A stretch of 12,300 bases of DNA, from assembly GCA_043779285.1 (NCBI GenBank), contig JAYWEL010000083.1, positions 1 through 12,300 on the forward strand, in the 5' to 3' direction. The position numbers and the translations under genes were made by a program. Numbering within the stretch: position 1 is the first letter of the stretch; every line of letters begins with the position of its first letter. This stretch comes from MGR-bin208 sp043779285. Lineage in GTDB: Bacteria; Bacteroidota; Bacteroidia; Chitinophagales; Chitinophagaceae. The notes beneath the pieces are model-generated. The model saw nothing but the letters and a program-made list of their open reading frames with translations, searched no databases and was not told the origin of the DNA. Below are positions 1-5,994 of the stretch, piece by piece.

Positions 1-260
1 GGAGTATCTAACAAATTTATCAGCACGCCATTATATTCGAACGACATCACGGAAGTGGCCACAGAGATTCCTCTTTGCCTTTCAATCTCCATAAAATCGC
101 TGGTAGCATGTTTCTTTATCTTATTACTTTTTACAGCACCGGCAACTTGAATAGCACCTCCGAACAACAATAATTTTTCTGTTAATGTGGTCTTTCCGGC
201 ATCGGGGTGCGATATGATGGCGAAGGTTCTGCGTTTAGATATTTCCTGTTCGTATTTCAT
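1..260 (-). CDS. prfC: Peptide chain release factor 3 (RF3), N-terminal part, cut by window edge
   Basis: RF3 is a ribosome-associated GTPase that recycles RF1/RF2 after peptide release in the cytoplasm. Only the first 86 codons are inside the window. The start of the GTPase domain is clear: the P-loop HPDAGKTT lies at residues 18-25, the switch I/G2 segment ERQRGIS ends near residue 66, and the G3 motif begins DTP at residues 85-87, where the window stops. The stretch LFGGAIQVAGAVK after the P-loop is typical of RF3 and separates it from EF-G and LepA. The ATG at 258-260 is the only reasonable start, with no in-frame alternative just upstream. An exact TAnnTTTG box on this strand lies 12 bases before it, giving a very short leader. 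The gene is divergent from the permease at 455. Confidence 0.95.
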   Translation of the reverse strand, partial: MKYEQEISKRRTFAIISHPDAGKTTLTEKLLLFGGAIQVAGAVKSNKIKKHATSDFMEIERQRGISVATSVMSFEYNGVLINLLDT

Positions 261-272
261 AATTAGCGGCCG

Positions 273-280
273 CAAAGGTA
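273..280 (-). promoter_or_regulatory. Bacteroidota -7 promoter box for prfC
   Basis: Read on the minus strand this is TACCTTTG, an exact match to the Bacteroidota -7 consensus TAnnTTTG, 12 bases before the prfC ATG. No clear TTTG-type -33 element is seen at the usual distance. Assignment rests on the exact match and position. Confidence 0.6.
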
Positions 281-440
281 AGGAATGAAAGACACTTAAC
301 AGAGAGATGAAAGCCTTGTCTTTTACAATACACTTCAATGGAAGAATATGTGGTATCGATTTTTATTTATAAGTTTAAACAGATAAGTTTCTGCTATCTG
401 CCGTTGATGTAAAAACTTCCGAACTATATTCGGTATCCAT

Positions 441-448
441 TATTTTTG
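441..448 (+). promoter_or_regulatory. Bacteroidota -7 promoter box for the ABC permease
   Basis: The sequence TATTTTTG matches TAnnTTTG exactly and ends 6 bases before the ATG at 455. Transcription would begin at or within a few bases of the start codon, so the mRNA would be leaderless or nearly so. It also argues against the in-frame TTG at 446, which lies inside the box. No convincing -33 element is visible. Confidence 0.55.
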
Positions 449-454
449 TATTAC

Positions 455-1708
455 ATGCGACGTTTTTTAGAAATCACATACAATAGTTTTATTCTGGCTT
501 TATACGAATTGGGGAAGAATAAGCTTCGTACATTCCTTTCTTTATTTGGTGTAACCATCGGCATTTTTTGCATTATCGGTGTATTGGCAACGGTCGGCAG
601 TCTGGAGAAAAATATTCAGAACGAAATAAAATCGATGGGTAATAATACTCTTTATTTGGATAAATGGGATTATACGCAAGGAGGCGGTGGAAACAATTTC
701 CCATGGTGGAAATTCATCAAACGACCGCTTCCGAAATACAGCGAAATGAAAGAGATTAAAGAACGATCTCCTTCTGCTCAAAATATTGCTTTCAAAATCG
801 AGTCCAATGATAAATTAGAATATGATGATATCACACTTTCAGGGATTCAATTTTATGGTGTTTCTGAAGAATTTAATGTAATTCAACCTTTTGAAATCAA
901 TCAGGGGCGATTTTTAAGTGCCTCCGATTTTGAAAGTGGAAACAATATGATCATTCTTGGAAATGAGATTGCCGAAAAACTTTTTGATAATCCGGAAAGA
1001 GCTATTGGAAAAATTGTTTCTTTTAAAGGAAAAAAAGGCTTGGTCATCGGCGTTATTAAAAAACAGGGAGCTACGATGTTGGGCGGTTGGCAATTTGATA
1101 AAAGCATGATTGTCTCGTATCGCTTTGCCAGAACCTTCATGGATGAACGCAAAGCGAATCCGTTGATTATGATACAAGGAAACGAAAAAACGAGTTCGGT
1201 TGCTTTAAAAGATGAATTGACCGGGACAATGAGAGCTATTCACAAATTAAAACCAACACAGGATGACGATTTCAGCTTGAACGACATTAATGATTTCAGC
1301 GAAGTGATGAGCCAGGTTTTCTCCAGTGTAAATATGGGTGGTTGGGCCATAGCGATACTCTCCCTGATTGTAGGCATGTTTGGCGTAGCCAATATCATGT
1401 TTGTAACCGTAAGGGAAAGAACCAGTCAGATAGGACTTAAAAAAGCGATTGGAGCTAAGCGGCAAATGATCATGATAGAGTTTTTACTGGAATCAGCATT
1501 CTTATGCATCATTGGTGGAATGATAGGCTTGTTCCTGGTATTTATTCTCACACAGATATTGACTCATTTACTCAATTTCCCAATCTATATCTCTCTTTCC
1601 AATCTGATATTGTCTTTTGTTGTATGCCTGAGTGTGGGAATCCTTGCCGGTATTATCCCTGCAGCACAGGCTGCAAAAATGGATCCTGTAGTGGCTATCA
1701 GATCTTAA
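455..1708 (+). CDS. ABC transporter permease, MacB/FtsX type
   Basis: This is an inner-membrane permease of the MacB/FtsX (type VII ABC) family, 417 residues from the ATG at 455. The layout is typical: a short cytoplasmic N-terminus, one membrane segment at about residues 25-48, a large periplasmic MacB-core-like domain to about residue 290, then three membrane segments at about 297-318, 344-369 and 381-403. Between the second and third segments is the cytoplasmic coupling motif RERTSQIGLKKAIGAKR, diagnostic of the family. The C-terminus ends in the usual KMDPVVAIRS-type tail. Such permeases work with a LolD/MacB-like ATPase and often an HlyD-type adaptor to drive mechanotransmission or export of antibiotics, lipids or peptides. 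Neither partner is encoded in the window, so the substrate cannot be inferred. An in-frame TTG at 446 would add three residues but lies inside the -7 box, so the ATG is preferred. Confidence 0.9.
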   Translation: MRRFLEITYNSFILALYELGKNKLRTFLSLFGVTIGIFCIIGVLATVGSLEKNIQNEIKSMGNNTLYLDKWDYTQGGGGNNFPWWKFIKRPLPKYSEMKEIKERSPSAQNIAFKIESNDKLEYDDITLSGIQFYGVSEEFNVIQPFEINQGRFLSASDFESGNNMIILGNEIAEKLFDNPERAIGKIVSFKGKKGLVIGVIKKQGATMLGGWQFDKSMIVSYRFARTFMDERKANPLIMIQGNEKTSSVALKDELTGTMRAIHKLKPTQDDDFSLNDINDFSEVMSQVFSSVNMGGWAIAILSLIVGMFGVANIMFVTVRERTSQIGLKKAIGAKRQMIMIEFLLESAFLCIIGGMIGLFLVFILTQILTHLLNFPIYISLSNLILSFVVCLSVGILAGIIPAAQAAKMDPVVAIRS

Positions 1709-1764
1709 AAAATTTCTTTTTTTGATTGAAATGAATTCTATATAAAAAGGAAAGTTCAATCAAT

Positions 1765-1772
1765 TAATTTTG
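1765..1772 (+). promoter_or_regulatory. Bacteroidota -7 promoter box for tsaD-trmN6
   Basis: TAATTTTG is an exact TAnnTTTG match ending only 4 bases before the tsaD ATG. With a start site a few bases past the box, the transcript would begin at about the A of the ATG. No -33 element is evident in the AT-rich sequence upstream. Confidence 0.55.
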
Positions 1773-1776
1773 CACA

Positions 1777-2808
1777 ATGACAGACCCGGAAACTGCTATT
1801 AAAAAAACTATTTGCATATTGGCTATTGAATCGTCTTGCGACGATACTTCAGCAGCAGTATGCCTAGATGGAAAAATTTTATCCAATACTATTGCCAGTC
1901 AGGCAATACACGAACAGTATGGAGGCGTTGTACCTGAATTGGCCTCCCGTGCACACATGCAAAACATCATACCGGTTGTGGACGCCGCTTTGCAAAAAGC
2001 TGAAATAGATTTGGACCAAATAGATGCTATTGCTTTCACGCAGGCGCCCGGATTAATCGGTTCATTACTGGTAGGCACTCAGTTCGCCAAATCACTGGCA
2101 CTGGCTTTAAACAAACCATTGATAGCCGTACATCATATGCAGGCACATGTGCTGGCTAATTTGATTGACGAGCCGAAACCAGCTTTTCCTTTTTTATGCC
2201 TCACCGTCAGTGGCGGACATACGCAAATCGTTCTTTGCGAATCGCCTTCCAATATGAACGTGATTGGCGAGTCGATCGATGATGCAGCCGGAGAAGCGTT
2301 TGACAAATCGGCTAAACTTTTAGGGCTTCCCTACCCCGGCGGGCCTTTGATTGATCAATATGCAAAAAATGGAAATCCGGATCGGTTTGTATTTCCGGAA
2401 CCACAAATCCCCGGATTGAATTTTAGTTTCAGCGGAGTAAAAACAGCCATCCTTTATTTCCTGCAGGAAAACAGTAAAAAAGATCCCGACTTCATTCAGA
2501 AAAACCTGAACGATATCTGTGCGTCTATACAAAAACGTATTGTCACTATTCTTTTAAATAAATTAAAAAAAGCAACCCTTCAAACCGGCATCAAAGACAT
2601 TTGTATTGCAGGTGGTGTTTCGGCCAACAGTGGGCTCCGGGCTGCTTTGGAAGAATCGGGTAAAAAATATGACTGGAATACCTTTATTCCTTCCTTTCAA
2701 TATTGTACCGATAATGCAGGGATGATTGCAATTACGGGCTATTATAAATTTCTGAAAAAAGATTTTTCTCCACTCACGGTCAGTGCTACTGCAAGGGCAA
2801 GTTGGTAA
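1777..2808 (+). CDS. tsaD: tRNA N6-adenosine threonylcarbamoyltransferase TsaD
   Basis: TsaD (Kae1/Gcp, formerly annotated as a glycoprotease) transfers the threonylcarbamoyl group from threonylcarbamoyl-AMP to A37 of tRNAs that read ANN codons, with TsaB and TsaE. The protein has 343 residues, the normal length. Family signatures run in order: the N-terminal ASKHA phosphate loop ILAIESSCDDTSAA; the metal-binding histidines in HHMQAH (H120 and H124); SGGHT; GESIDDAAGEAFDKSAKLLG; AGGVSANSGLR; and CTDNAGMIA near the C-terminus, whose Asp (D312) corresponds to the last metal ligand. The ATG at 1777 places the catalytic domain at the usual distance from the start. The trmN6 gene follows after 14 bases, so the two are probably co-transcribed. 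No key residue is missing. Confidence 0.97.
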   Translation: MTDPETAIKKTICILAIESSCDDTSAAVCLDGKILSNTIASQAIHEQYGGVVPELASRAHMQNIIPVVDAALQKAEIDLDQIDAIAFTQAPGLIGSLLVGTQFAKSLALALNKPLIAVHHMQAHVLANLIDEPKPAFPFLCLTVSGGHTQIVLCESPSNMNVIGESIDDAAGEAFDKSAKLLGLPYPGGPLIDQYAKNGNPDRFVFPEPQIPGLNFSFSGVKTAILYFLQENSKKDPDFIQKNLNDICASIQKRIVTILLNKLKKATLQTGIKDICIAGGVSANSGLRAALEESGKKYDWNTFIPSFQYCTDNAGMIAITGYYKFLKKDFSPLTVSATARASW

Positions 2809-2822
2809 ACAGAAAGCTTGTT

Positions 2823-3542
2823 ATGGCAAATTCATTTTTCCGATTTAAGCAATTCATTATCCATCAGGATCGATGTGCGATGAAAGTAACAACAGATGGA
2901 TGTTTGTTCGGCGCAATGATTGCTTCTAAACCTTTTAAGGAAAAAAGAGCAGTCCTGGATATTGGTGGAGGAACCGGATTGCTTTCTTTAATGTTTGCAC
3001 AAAAACATGCTGGTAGTTTTATAGATGTTATTGAGATAGATGCTCATGCTTTTGAGCAAGCAAAAGAAAATATCGGCTTATCGGATTGGAAAGTTCGGGT
3101 TCAGGTTATTCATGCAGATGTAAAGGAATATAAATTTTCAAAAAAATATGATCTTATTTTCAGCAATCCTCCCTTTTATGAAAATGAAATAAAATCAACC
3201 ATTCATAAAAAAAATATAGCCCATCATGGGGCGGGTTTAGTTTTTGAAGATTTATGCAGGGTTATAAAAAAGAATCTAAAATCCGATGGTAAATTTTATT
3301 TGTTATTGCCTTTTAAAAGAGAAAAATATGTTGAAAAAGCATTGAAAGAGAATCAACTTTTTATGCACGAAAAAATCCGGGTGAGGCAATCCACAAAACA
3401 TGCTTATTTCAGAATGATTATATCCGGTGGTCATTCAGGTTCAGTTCCGGAAAAGGCATCAGAAATTTCCATTTGCAATAACCAGATGCAATACACGGAA
3501 GAGTTTATTGCATTACTGAAAGATTATTATTTGAGTTTATAA
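2823..3542 (+). CDS. trmN6: tRNA1(Val) A37 N6-methyltransferase (TrmN6/YfiC-like)
   Basis: This is a class I SAM-dependent N6-adenine methyltransferase of the YfiC/TrmN6 family, 239 residues, close to the family's usual length of about 240. It would form m6A37 in a valine tRNA. The N-terminal stretch FRFKQFIIHQDRCAMKVTTDG is characteristic of the family. The SAM-binding motif LDIGGGTG is at residues 45-52, an acidic residue after the second strand (VIEID) would bind the ribose, and the catalytic NPPF motif is at residues 115-118. I chose the ATG at 2823; an in-frame TTG at 2802 would overlap the end of tsaD and add seven unconserved residues. Lying 14 bases after tsaD, it is probably in the same operon. 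Its stop overlaps the stop of the convergent gene. An NPPF/Y motif also occurs in other N6-methyltransferases, but the N-terminal block supports TrmN6. Confidence 0.88.
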   Translation: MANSFFRFKQFIIHQDRCAMKVTTDGCLFGAMIASKPFKEKRAVLDIGGGTGLLSLMFAQKHAGSFIDVIEIDAHAFEQAKENIGLSDWKVRVQVIHADVKEYKFSKKYDLIFSNPPFYENEIKSTIHKKNIAHHGAGLVFEDLCRVIKKNLKSDGKFYLLLPFKREKYVEKALKENQLFMHEKIRVRQSTKHAYFRMIISGGHSGSVPEKASEISICNNQMQYTEEFIALLKDYYLSL

Positions 3543-4742
3543 ATTTTCTTCCGCATATTCTTTCAGGTAATTGAAATGTGCTGTCAATTTTCCTTCCTTT
3601 ATAATAGTTGCTCTTTCAATGATATCAGAGCCATTTTCAACCAGATCTTTCAATACATATTTGATAAGCTGCTCGCCAAAATAACGGGAAGCATCACGGG
3701 GCAATTCATTGGGCAAATTTCCTACCGCAATTACATCAATTGAGTTGGTTAAATATGGTTCTGTTTTCACGTACGTGTTTCTGTCAACACCATAAACAGG
3801 GTCTTCAATGGTCTGATCTCCCAGGTTAATTGGCACCGAACCGTTTTCATCATCCGTAATATCGGCAATTACTTTAATGCTGAATTCTTCATTGGTCACA
3901 TCTTCTTTTTCAAATAAACGTGGAAAGCCTTTCTCCCAATACACACCATTCATTAATATATCGGCCACATTTGTATAGGGCAAAAATTTACACTCGTACT
4001 GTTGAGGATTTGTATGAAAATCATCTCTTGAATAATTTCCCAGTGTTTTATGCCGGTAAAGATCGGCACCTTTCAATTGGGTATAAACCGGGTAACTGTA
4101 ACTTTTTTCAATAAAATCTATTGGCTCTACATCATGTATACCCATCAGGTTCAACACTTCAATAATGCCATGAGCAACCCTTCCTGACCCTGTTACCACA
4201 ATTTTTACATTGGGAAAATGCAACCCGAAATAAGTATGTATCAGTTCCCTGAAACTTCTTTGCTTATAAACCCTTTCCAGGTTAAAATTACCTGTACGTT
4301 TACCATAAACCATAATGCCATTATGTGCACCAACCACACCGGCAAAAAAACCAAACCCGATGATACGCTGACCATCTTCATGCTCCAGGCATTCATAATC
4401 GATCAGGGAAATTTGCTTTTCGATGATATGCTGCAACAATGCCTGATTCCCTTTTTGTTTTTTACGGGTATGAGAAAAGAATAAATAGGTTTTATTCGGA
4501 ACCAATTGTGCCGGAGGTACTTCCTTTATACCCAAAAGAATATCGCAATTTGTCAAATCATCACAGATTTCAATGCCGGCTCTTTTATATTCTTCATCAC
4601 TAAAACATCGGCCGGCAGAGGGTTCTATAACAATTTGAATGTCCTTATAGTGCTGATGCAACCATTTGCATTGCGCCGGAATAAGCGCTACCCTGCTATC
4701 TGTTGGTATTTTTCCTTCTTTAATAAGCCCGATCCTCATCAT
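3537..4742 (-). CDS. Lysine-ketoglutarate reductase / saccharopine dehydrogenase (lysine-forming)-like, AlaDH/PNT family
   Basis: The protein has 401 residues. Its N-terminal domain begins RIGLIKEGKIPTDSRVALIP, the alanine dehydrogenase/transhydrogenase N-terminal signature shared with saccharopine dehydrogenases, and runs to about residue 135. A Rossmann-type nucleotide loop, VTGSGRVAHG, follows in the middle. The later block with ADITDDENGSVP and QTIEDPVYGVDR resembles the ADxxGSxE...TxIExP region of the lysine-ketoglutarate reductase half of the bifunctional eukaryotic AASS enzyme. The likely reaction is NAD(P)-dependent interconversion of saccharopine with lysine and 2-oxoglutarate; an alanine dehydrogenase-like or other amino-acid-derived activity cannot be excluded. 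No glutamate-forming saccharopine dehydrogenase partner is in the window. Two adjacent ATGs, at 4742 and 4739 on this strand, are both possible starts. It has its own promoter box and converges with trmN6. Confidence 0.75.
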   Translation of the reverse strand: MMRIGLIKEGKIPTDSRVALIPAQCKWLHQHYKDIQIVIEPSAGRCFSDEEYKRAGIEICDDLTNCDILLGIKEVPPAQLVPNKTYLFFSHTRKKQKGNQALLQHIIEKQISLIDYECLEHEDGQRIIGFGFFAGVVGAHNGIMVYGKRTGNFNLERVYKQRSFRELIHTYFGLHFPNVKIVVTGSGRVAHGIIEVLNLMGIHDVEPIDFIEKSYSYPVYTQLKGADLYRHKTLGNYSRDDFHTNPQQYECKFLPYTNVADILMNGVYWEKGFPRLFEKEDVTNEEFSIKVIADITDDENGSVPINLGDQTIEDPVYGVDRNTYVKTEPYLTNSIDVIAVGNLPNELPRDASRYFGEQLIKYVLKDLVENGSDIIERATIIKEGKLTAHFNYLKEYAEENL

Positions 4743-4747
4743 ATTGG

Positions 4748-4755
4748 TATTTTTG
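4748..4755 (+). promoter_or_regulatory. Bacteroidota -7 promoter box for hscB
   Basis: TATTTTTG is an exact TAnnTTTG match 43 bases before the hscB ATG. It lies inside the leader of the divergent minus-strand gene, so the two promoters face each other. No clear -33 element is visible. Confidence 0.5.
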
Positions 4756-4768
4756 CAGTTATTCAGAA

Positions 4769-4776
4769 CAAAGCTA
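4769..4776 (-). promoter_or_regulatory. Bacteroidota -7 promoter box for the saccharopine dehydrogenase-like gene
   Basis: On the minus strand this reads TAGCTTTG, an exact TAnnTTTG match, 26 bases before the ATG at 4742. It points towards the hscB box at 4748-4755, with 13 bases between the two. Confidence 0.55.
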
Positions 4777-4798
4777 ATTTTTTAAATTAAAGATATTC

Positions 4799-5317
4799 AT
4801 GAACTATTTCGAACTCTTTGAAATTCCGATACAACTTCAGGTTGATGTTTCGGGTTTGAGTAAACGTTTTTTTGAACTAAGTAAAAAACATCACCCCGAT
4901 TATTTCATCAACGGCACTGAAGATGAGCAACAGGAAGCGTTGGAAATATCGTCCCAGTTGAACAAGGCCTACAAGACATTCCAGAAAAAAGACCTGACCA
5001 TCAAATATGTTTTACAATTGAAAGGACTACTGGAGGAAGAAGAAAAATACCAGCTCCCCCCCGATTTTCTGATGGAAGTACTTGAAATAAATGAAGTGCT
5101 GATGGATATGCAACTGAGTGAAGATACTGATGCAGATGAATCATTGATCACTCGGATTAACCTTTTACAAAACGAAATATATGAACCGGTTAAAGAAATT
5201 ATTGAAAATTATAATGAACTTCTTCATTCTGAAAAAGAACTGTTGCAAGTAAAGGAATATTATTTCAAGAAAAAATATTTGGACAGGATAGCACAACAAT
5301 TAAATGGAATAGTGTAA
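4799..5317 (+). CDS. hscB: Fe-S cluster co-chaperone HscB (J-domain protein)
   Basis: HscB is the J-type co-chaperone that delivers the scaffold IscU to the Hsp70 HscA (or DnaK) during iron-sulfur cluster transfer in the cytoplasm. The protein has 172 residues, the usual size for HscB. The N-terminal J domain starts MNYFELFEIP and contains the HPD motif at residues 32-34, followed by the helix IV region with LNKAYKTFQ. The C-terminal domain begins around LPPDFLMEVLEINE, which matches the IscU-binding helix of HscB (LMEQLE-type in E. coli) and distinguishes it from DnaJ. The gene stands alone here, without iscU, iscS, hscA or ferredoxin beside it. The first ATG at 4799 gives a normal J domain start, so it is accepted. 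Confidence 0.9.
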   Translation: MNYFELFEIPIQLQVDVSGLSKRFFELSKKHHPDYFINGTEDEQQEALEISSQLNKAYKTFQKKDLTIKYVLQLKGLLEEEEKYQLPPDFLMEVLEINEVLMDMQLSEDTDADESLITRINLLQNEIYEPVKEIIENYNELLHSEKELLQVKEYYFKKKYLDRIAQQLNGIV

Positions 5318-5381
5318 TATTGCAACCCCAAAAGGAAAGTTCTTTAGTTTTTTAGTTATCGGCAACTTTGCTTCAACTTAT

Positions 5382-5389
5382 TAACTTTA
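5382..5389 (+). promoter_or_regulatory. Possible promoter box before the tRNA-Leu region
   Basis: TAACTTTA differs from the Bacteroidota consensus TAnnTTTG only in the last base. It lies 18 bases before the 5' end of the first tRNA-Leu copy at 5408, the right place for a tRNA promoter. A second weak candidate, CAACTTTG, is at 5363-5370. Either could be the original promoter of the tRNA gene, now separated from the intact copy by the endonuclease gene. Position is the main support. Confidence 0.3.
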
Positions 5390-5407
5390 AAACTCAAAAC
5401 TCAGTAA

Positions 5408-5478
5408 GCCCGGGTGGCGGAACCTGCCTACCGGCAGGCAGGTCTGCCGTTCGCAAGGATAAAATGGTTCGATTGAGT
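5408..5478 (+). pseudogene. Broken tRNA-Leu copy 1 (5' half retained, palindrome inserted)
   Basis: The first 15 bases repeat the 5' end of the intact tRNA-Leu at 5744 exactly, including the acceptor strand GCCCGGG. The D loop, the 5' anticodon stem and the anticodon are replaced by a 20-base near-palindrome. The match resumes at TCTGCCGTTCGCAAGGAT, the 3' anticodon stem and variable arm, then degenerates through the T arm, where TGGTTCGATT is still recognisable. The 3' acceptor strand CCCGGGC is absent. It cannot fold into a tRNA, so it is a relic. It lies just before the GIY-YIG gene. Confidence 0.85.
5422..5443 (+). repeat. 22-base near-palindrome inside tRNA-Leu copy 1
   Basis: The sequence runs ACCTGCCTACC then GGCAGGCAGGT. 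The two halves are complementary except for one A/C pair, so it forms an 11-bp hairpin-type inverted repeat around CCGG. Together with the following TCTGCCGTTCGCAAGGAT it is repeated with a single-base deletion at 6021-6059. Confidence 0.85.
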
Positions 5479-5501
5479 AATTTAGTTCTTTATTTATTTT
5501 T

Positions 5502-5741
5502 ATGTTTTGTGTTTATGCTATAAAAAGTATATCAAGAAATTACATTTATGTCGGTCTAACTAATAATTTAGAAAGACGACTAAATGAACATAATAATGGC
5601 AAAAACAAAACAACAAAACCATATAAAACTTTTGAACTAATATTTTCTGAATTGGTTAATAGTAGAGAAGATGCAAGAAAAAGAGAAATCTTTTTAAAAA
5701 GTGGAATAGGAAAAGAATTTTTGAAGTCTTTATTAAAATAA
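5502..5741 (+). CDS. Small GIY-YIG family endonuclease next to tRNA-Leu
   Basis: A 79-residue protein made up of a bare GIY-YIG nuclease domain, as in the small UvrC-N/YhbQ-like bacterial members. The GIY strand is represented by VYAIKS near the N-terminus and the YIG strand by YIYVGLT at about residues 16-22. Then come ERRLNEHNNGKNKTTKPY, with the conserved Arg and the loop before the third strand, and SREDARKREIFLKSG, with the catalytic Glu expected in the helix. The C-terminus GKEFLKSLL is usual for the stand-alone type. No DNA-binding module is attached. G+C is about 23% by hand count, against about 38% in a sample of hscB, which suggests recent acquisition. The stop codon ends 2 bases before the intact tRNA, and a tRNA relic precedes the gene. 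No Shine-Dalgarno sequence is visible; the ATG at 5502 is the start. A homing-type nuclease acting at tRNA-Leu is inferred from context; the substrate is not shown. Confidence 0.85.
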   Translation: MFCVYAIKSISRNYIYVGLTNNLERRLNEHNNGKNKTTKPYKTFELIFSELVNSREDARKREIFLKSGIGKEFLKSLLK

Positions 5742-5743
5742 AT

Positions 5744-5827
5744 GCCCGGGTGGCGGAATTGGTAGACGCAGCAGACTCAAAATCTGCCGTTCGCAAGGAT
5801 GTGCTGGTTCGATTCCAGTCCCGGGCA
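5744..5827 (+). tRNA. tRNA-Leu (anticodon CAA)
   Basis: An intact class II tRNA of 84 bases without encoded CCA. The acceptor stem GCCCGGG/CCCGGGC pairs in all seven positions, with A as discriminator base. The D arm contains the GG pair in TTGGTAGA. The anticodon stem GCAGA/TCTGC encloses the loop CTCAAAA, giving anticodon CAA, which reads UUG. The long variable arm CGTTC-GCAA-GGATG pairs over five positions with two wobbles, as expected for leucine. The T arm is GCTGG-TTCGATT-CCAGT. It starts 2 bases after the GIY-YIG stop codon, so it may be cut by RNase P from a joint transcript. A terminator follows directly. Confidence 0.95.
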
Positions 5828-5830
5828 CAA

Positions 5831-5860
5831 AGCCCTGAAAGATTTCTTTCGGGGCTTTTT
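5831..5860 (+). terminator. Rho-independent terminator after tRNA-Leu
   Basis: AGCCCTGAAAGA and TCTTTCGGGGCT form a 12-bp stem with one G-U pair around a tiny TT centre, followed by a run of five T to 5860. It begins 3 bases after the tRNA discriminator base. Nearly the same hairpin follows tRNA-Leu copy 3. Confidence 0.9.
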
Positions 5861-5994
5861 CATTATTACCCATTCAATCAACTTCATCTTTTCTCCCTCT
5901 TTTTTATTTACAGAATTATCTTGACCCTTTATTTTTATTGCTAAATATTTAATCAAATTCAATAACTGAAATTATTACTTGGCTATCAACAAAT
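5861..5994. other. AT-rich spacer between tRNA-Leu copies, no recognisable gene
   Basis: This stretch is very AT-rich, with runs of T and A. Together with copy 3 and its terminator it makes up most of the 385 bases between the intact tRNA and the ABC-F gene. I see no credible reading frame, no hairpin, and no remnant of the GIY-YIG gene or of a tRNA 5' half. Apparent reading frames here come from the tRNA sequence. Confidence 0.6.

Larger units (their letters stand above)
5408..5827 (+). mobile_element. Candidate tRNA-Leu-targeting GIY-YIG cassette
   Basis: The unit consists of a truncated tRNA-Leu copy, a very AT-rich GIY-YIG endonuclease gene, and an intact tRNA-Leu(CAA), all in the same direction. 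The two tRNA copies act as imperfect direct repeats of 71 and 84 bases around the nuclease gene. This is the arrangement expected if an element entered a tRNA gene and supplied a complete replacement copy at one end. The architecture is seen directly; mobility is inferred, since no transposase, integrase or empty site is in the window. Exact ends are uncertain. Confidence 0.45.

Noticed and set aside
380..400. Hairpin CAGATA...TATCTG in the prfC-permease gap
   Set aside because: A 6-bp stem with a 9-base loop and no T run is easily found by chance in AT-rich sequence.
446..454. TTG start three codons upstream for the permease
   Set aside because: It overlaps the -7 box TATTTTTG; the ATG at 455 gives a normal N-terminus.
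2802..2822. TTG start for trmN6 overlapping the tsaD end
   Set aside because: The extra residues are not typical of the family, and the ATG at 2823 precedes the conserved FRFKQF block.
5331..5370. AAAGTT...AACTTT inverted repeat after hscB as a terminator
   Set aside because: The stem is short and AT-rich, the loop is over 20 bases, and no T run follows.
5750..5944. Plus-strand reading frame beginning MAELVDAADSKS over the intact tRNA-Leu
   Set aside because: It is the translation of the tRNA itself and the following terminator, a well-known false gene over tRNAs. It starts inside the tRNA and ends in AT-rich spacer.
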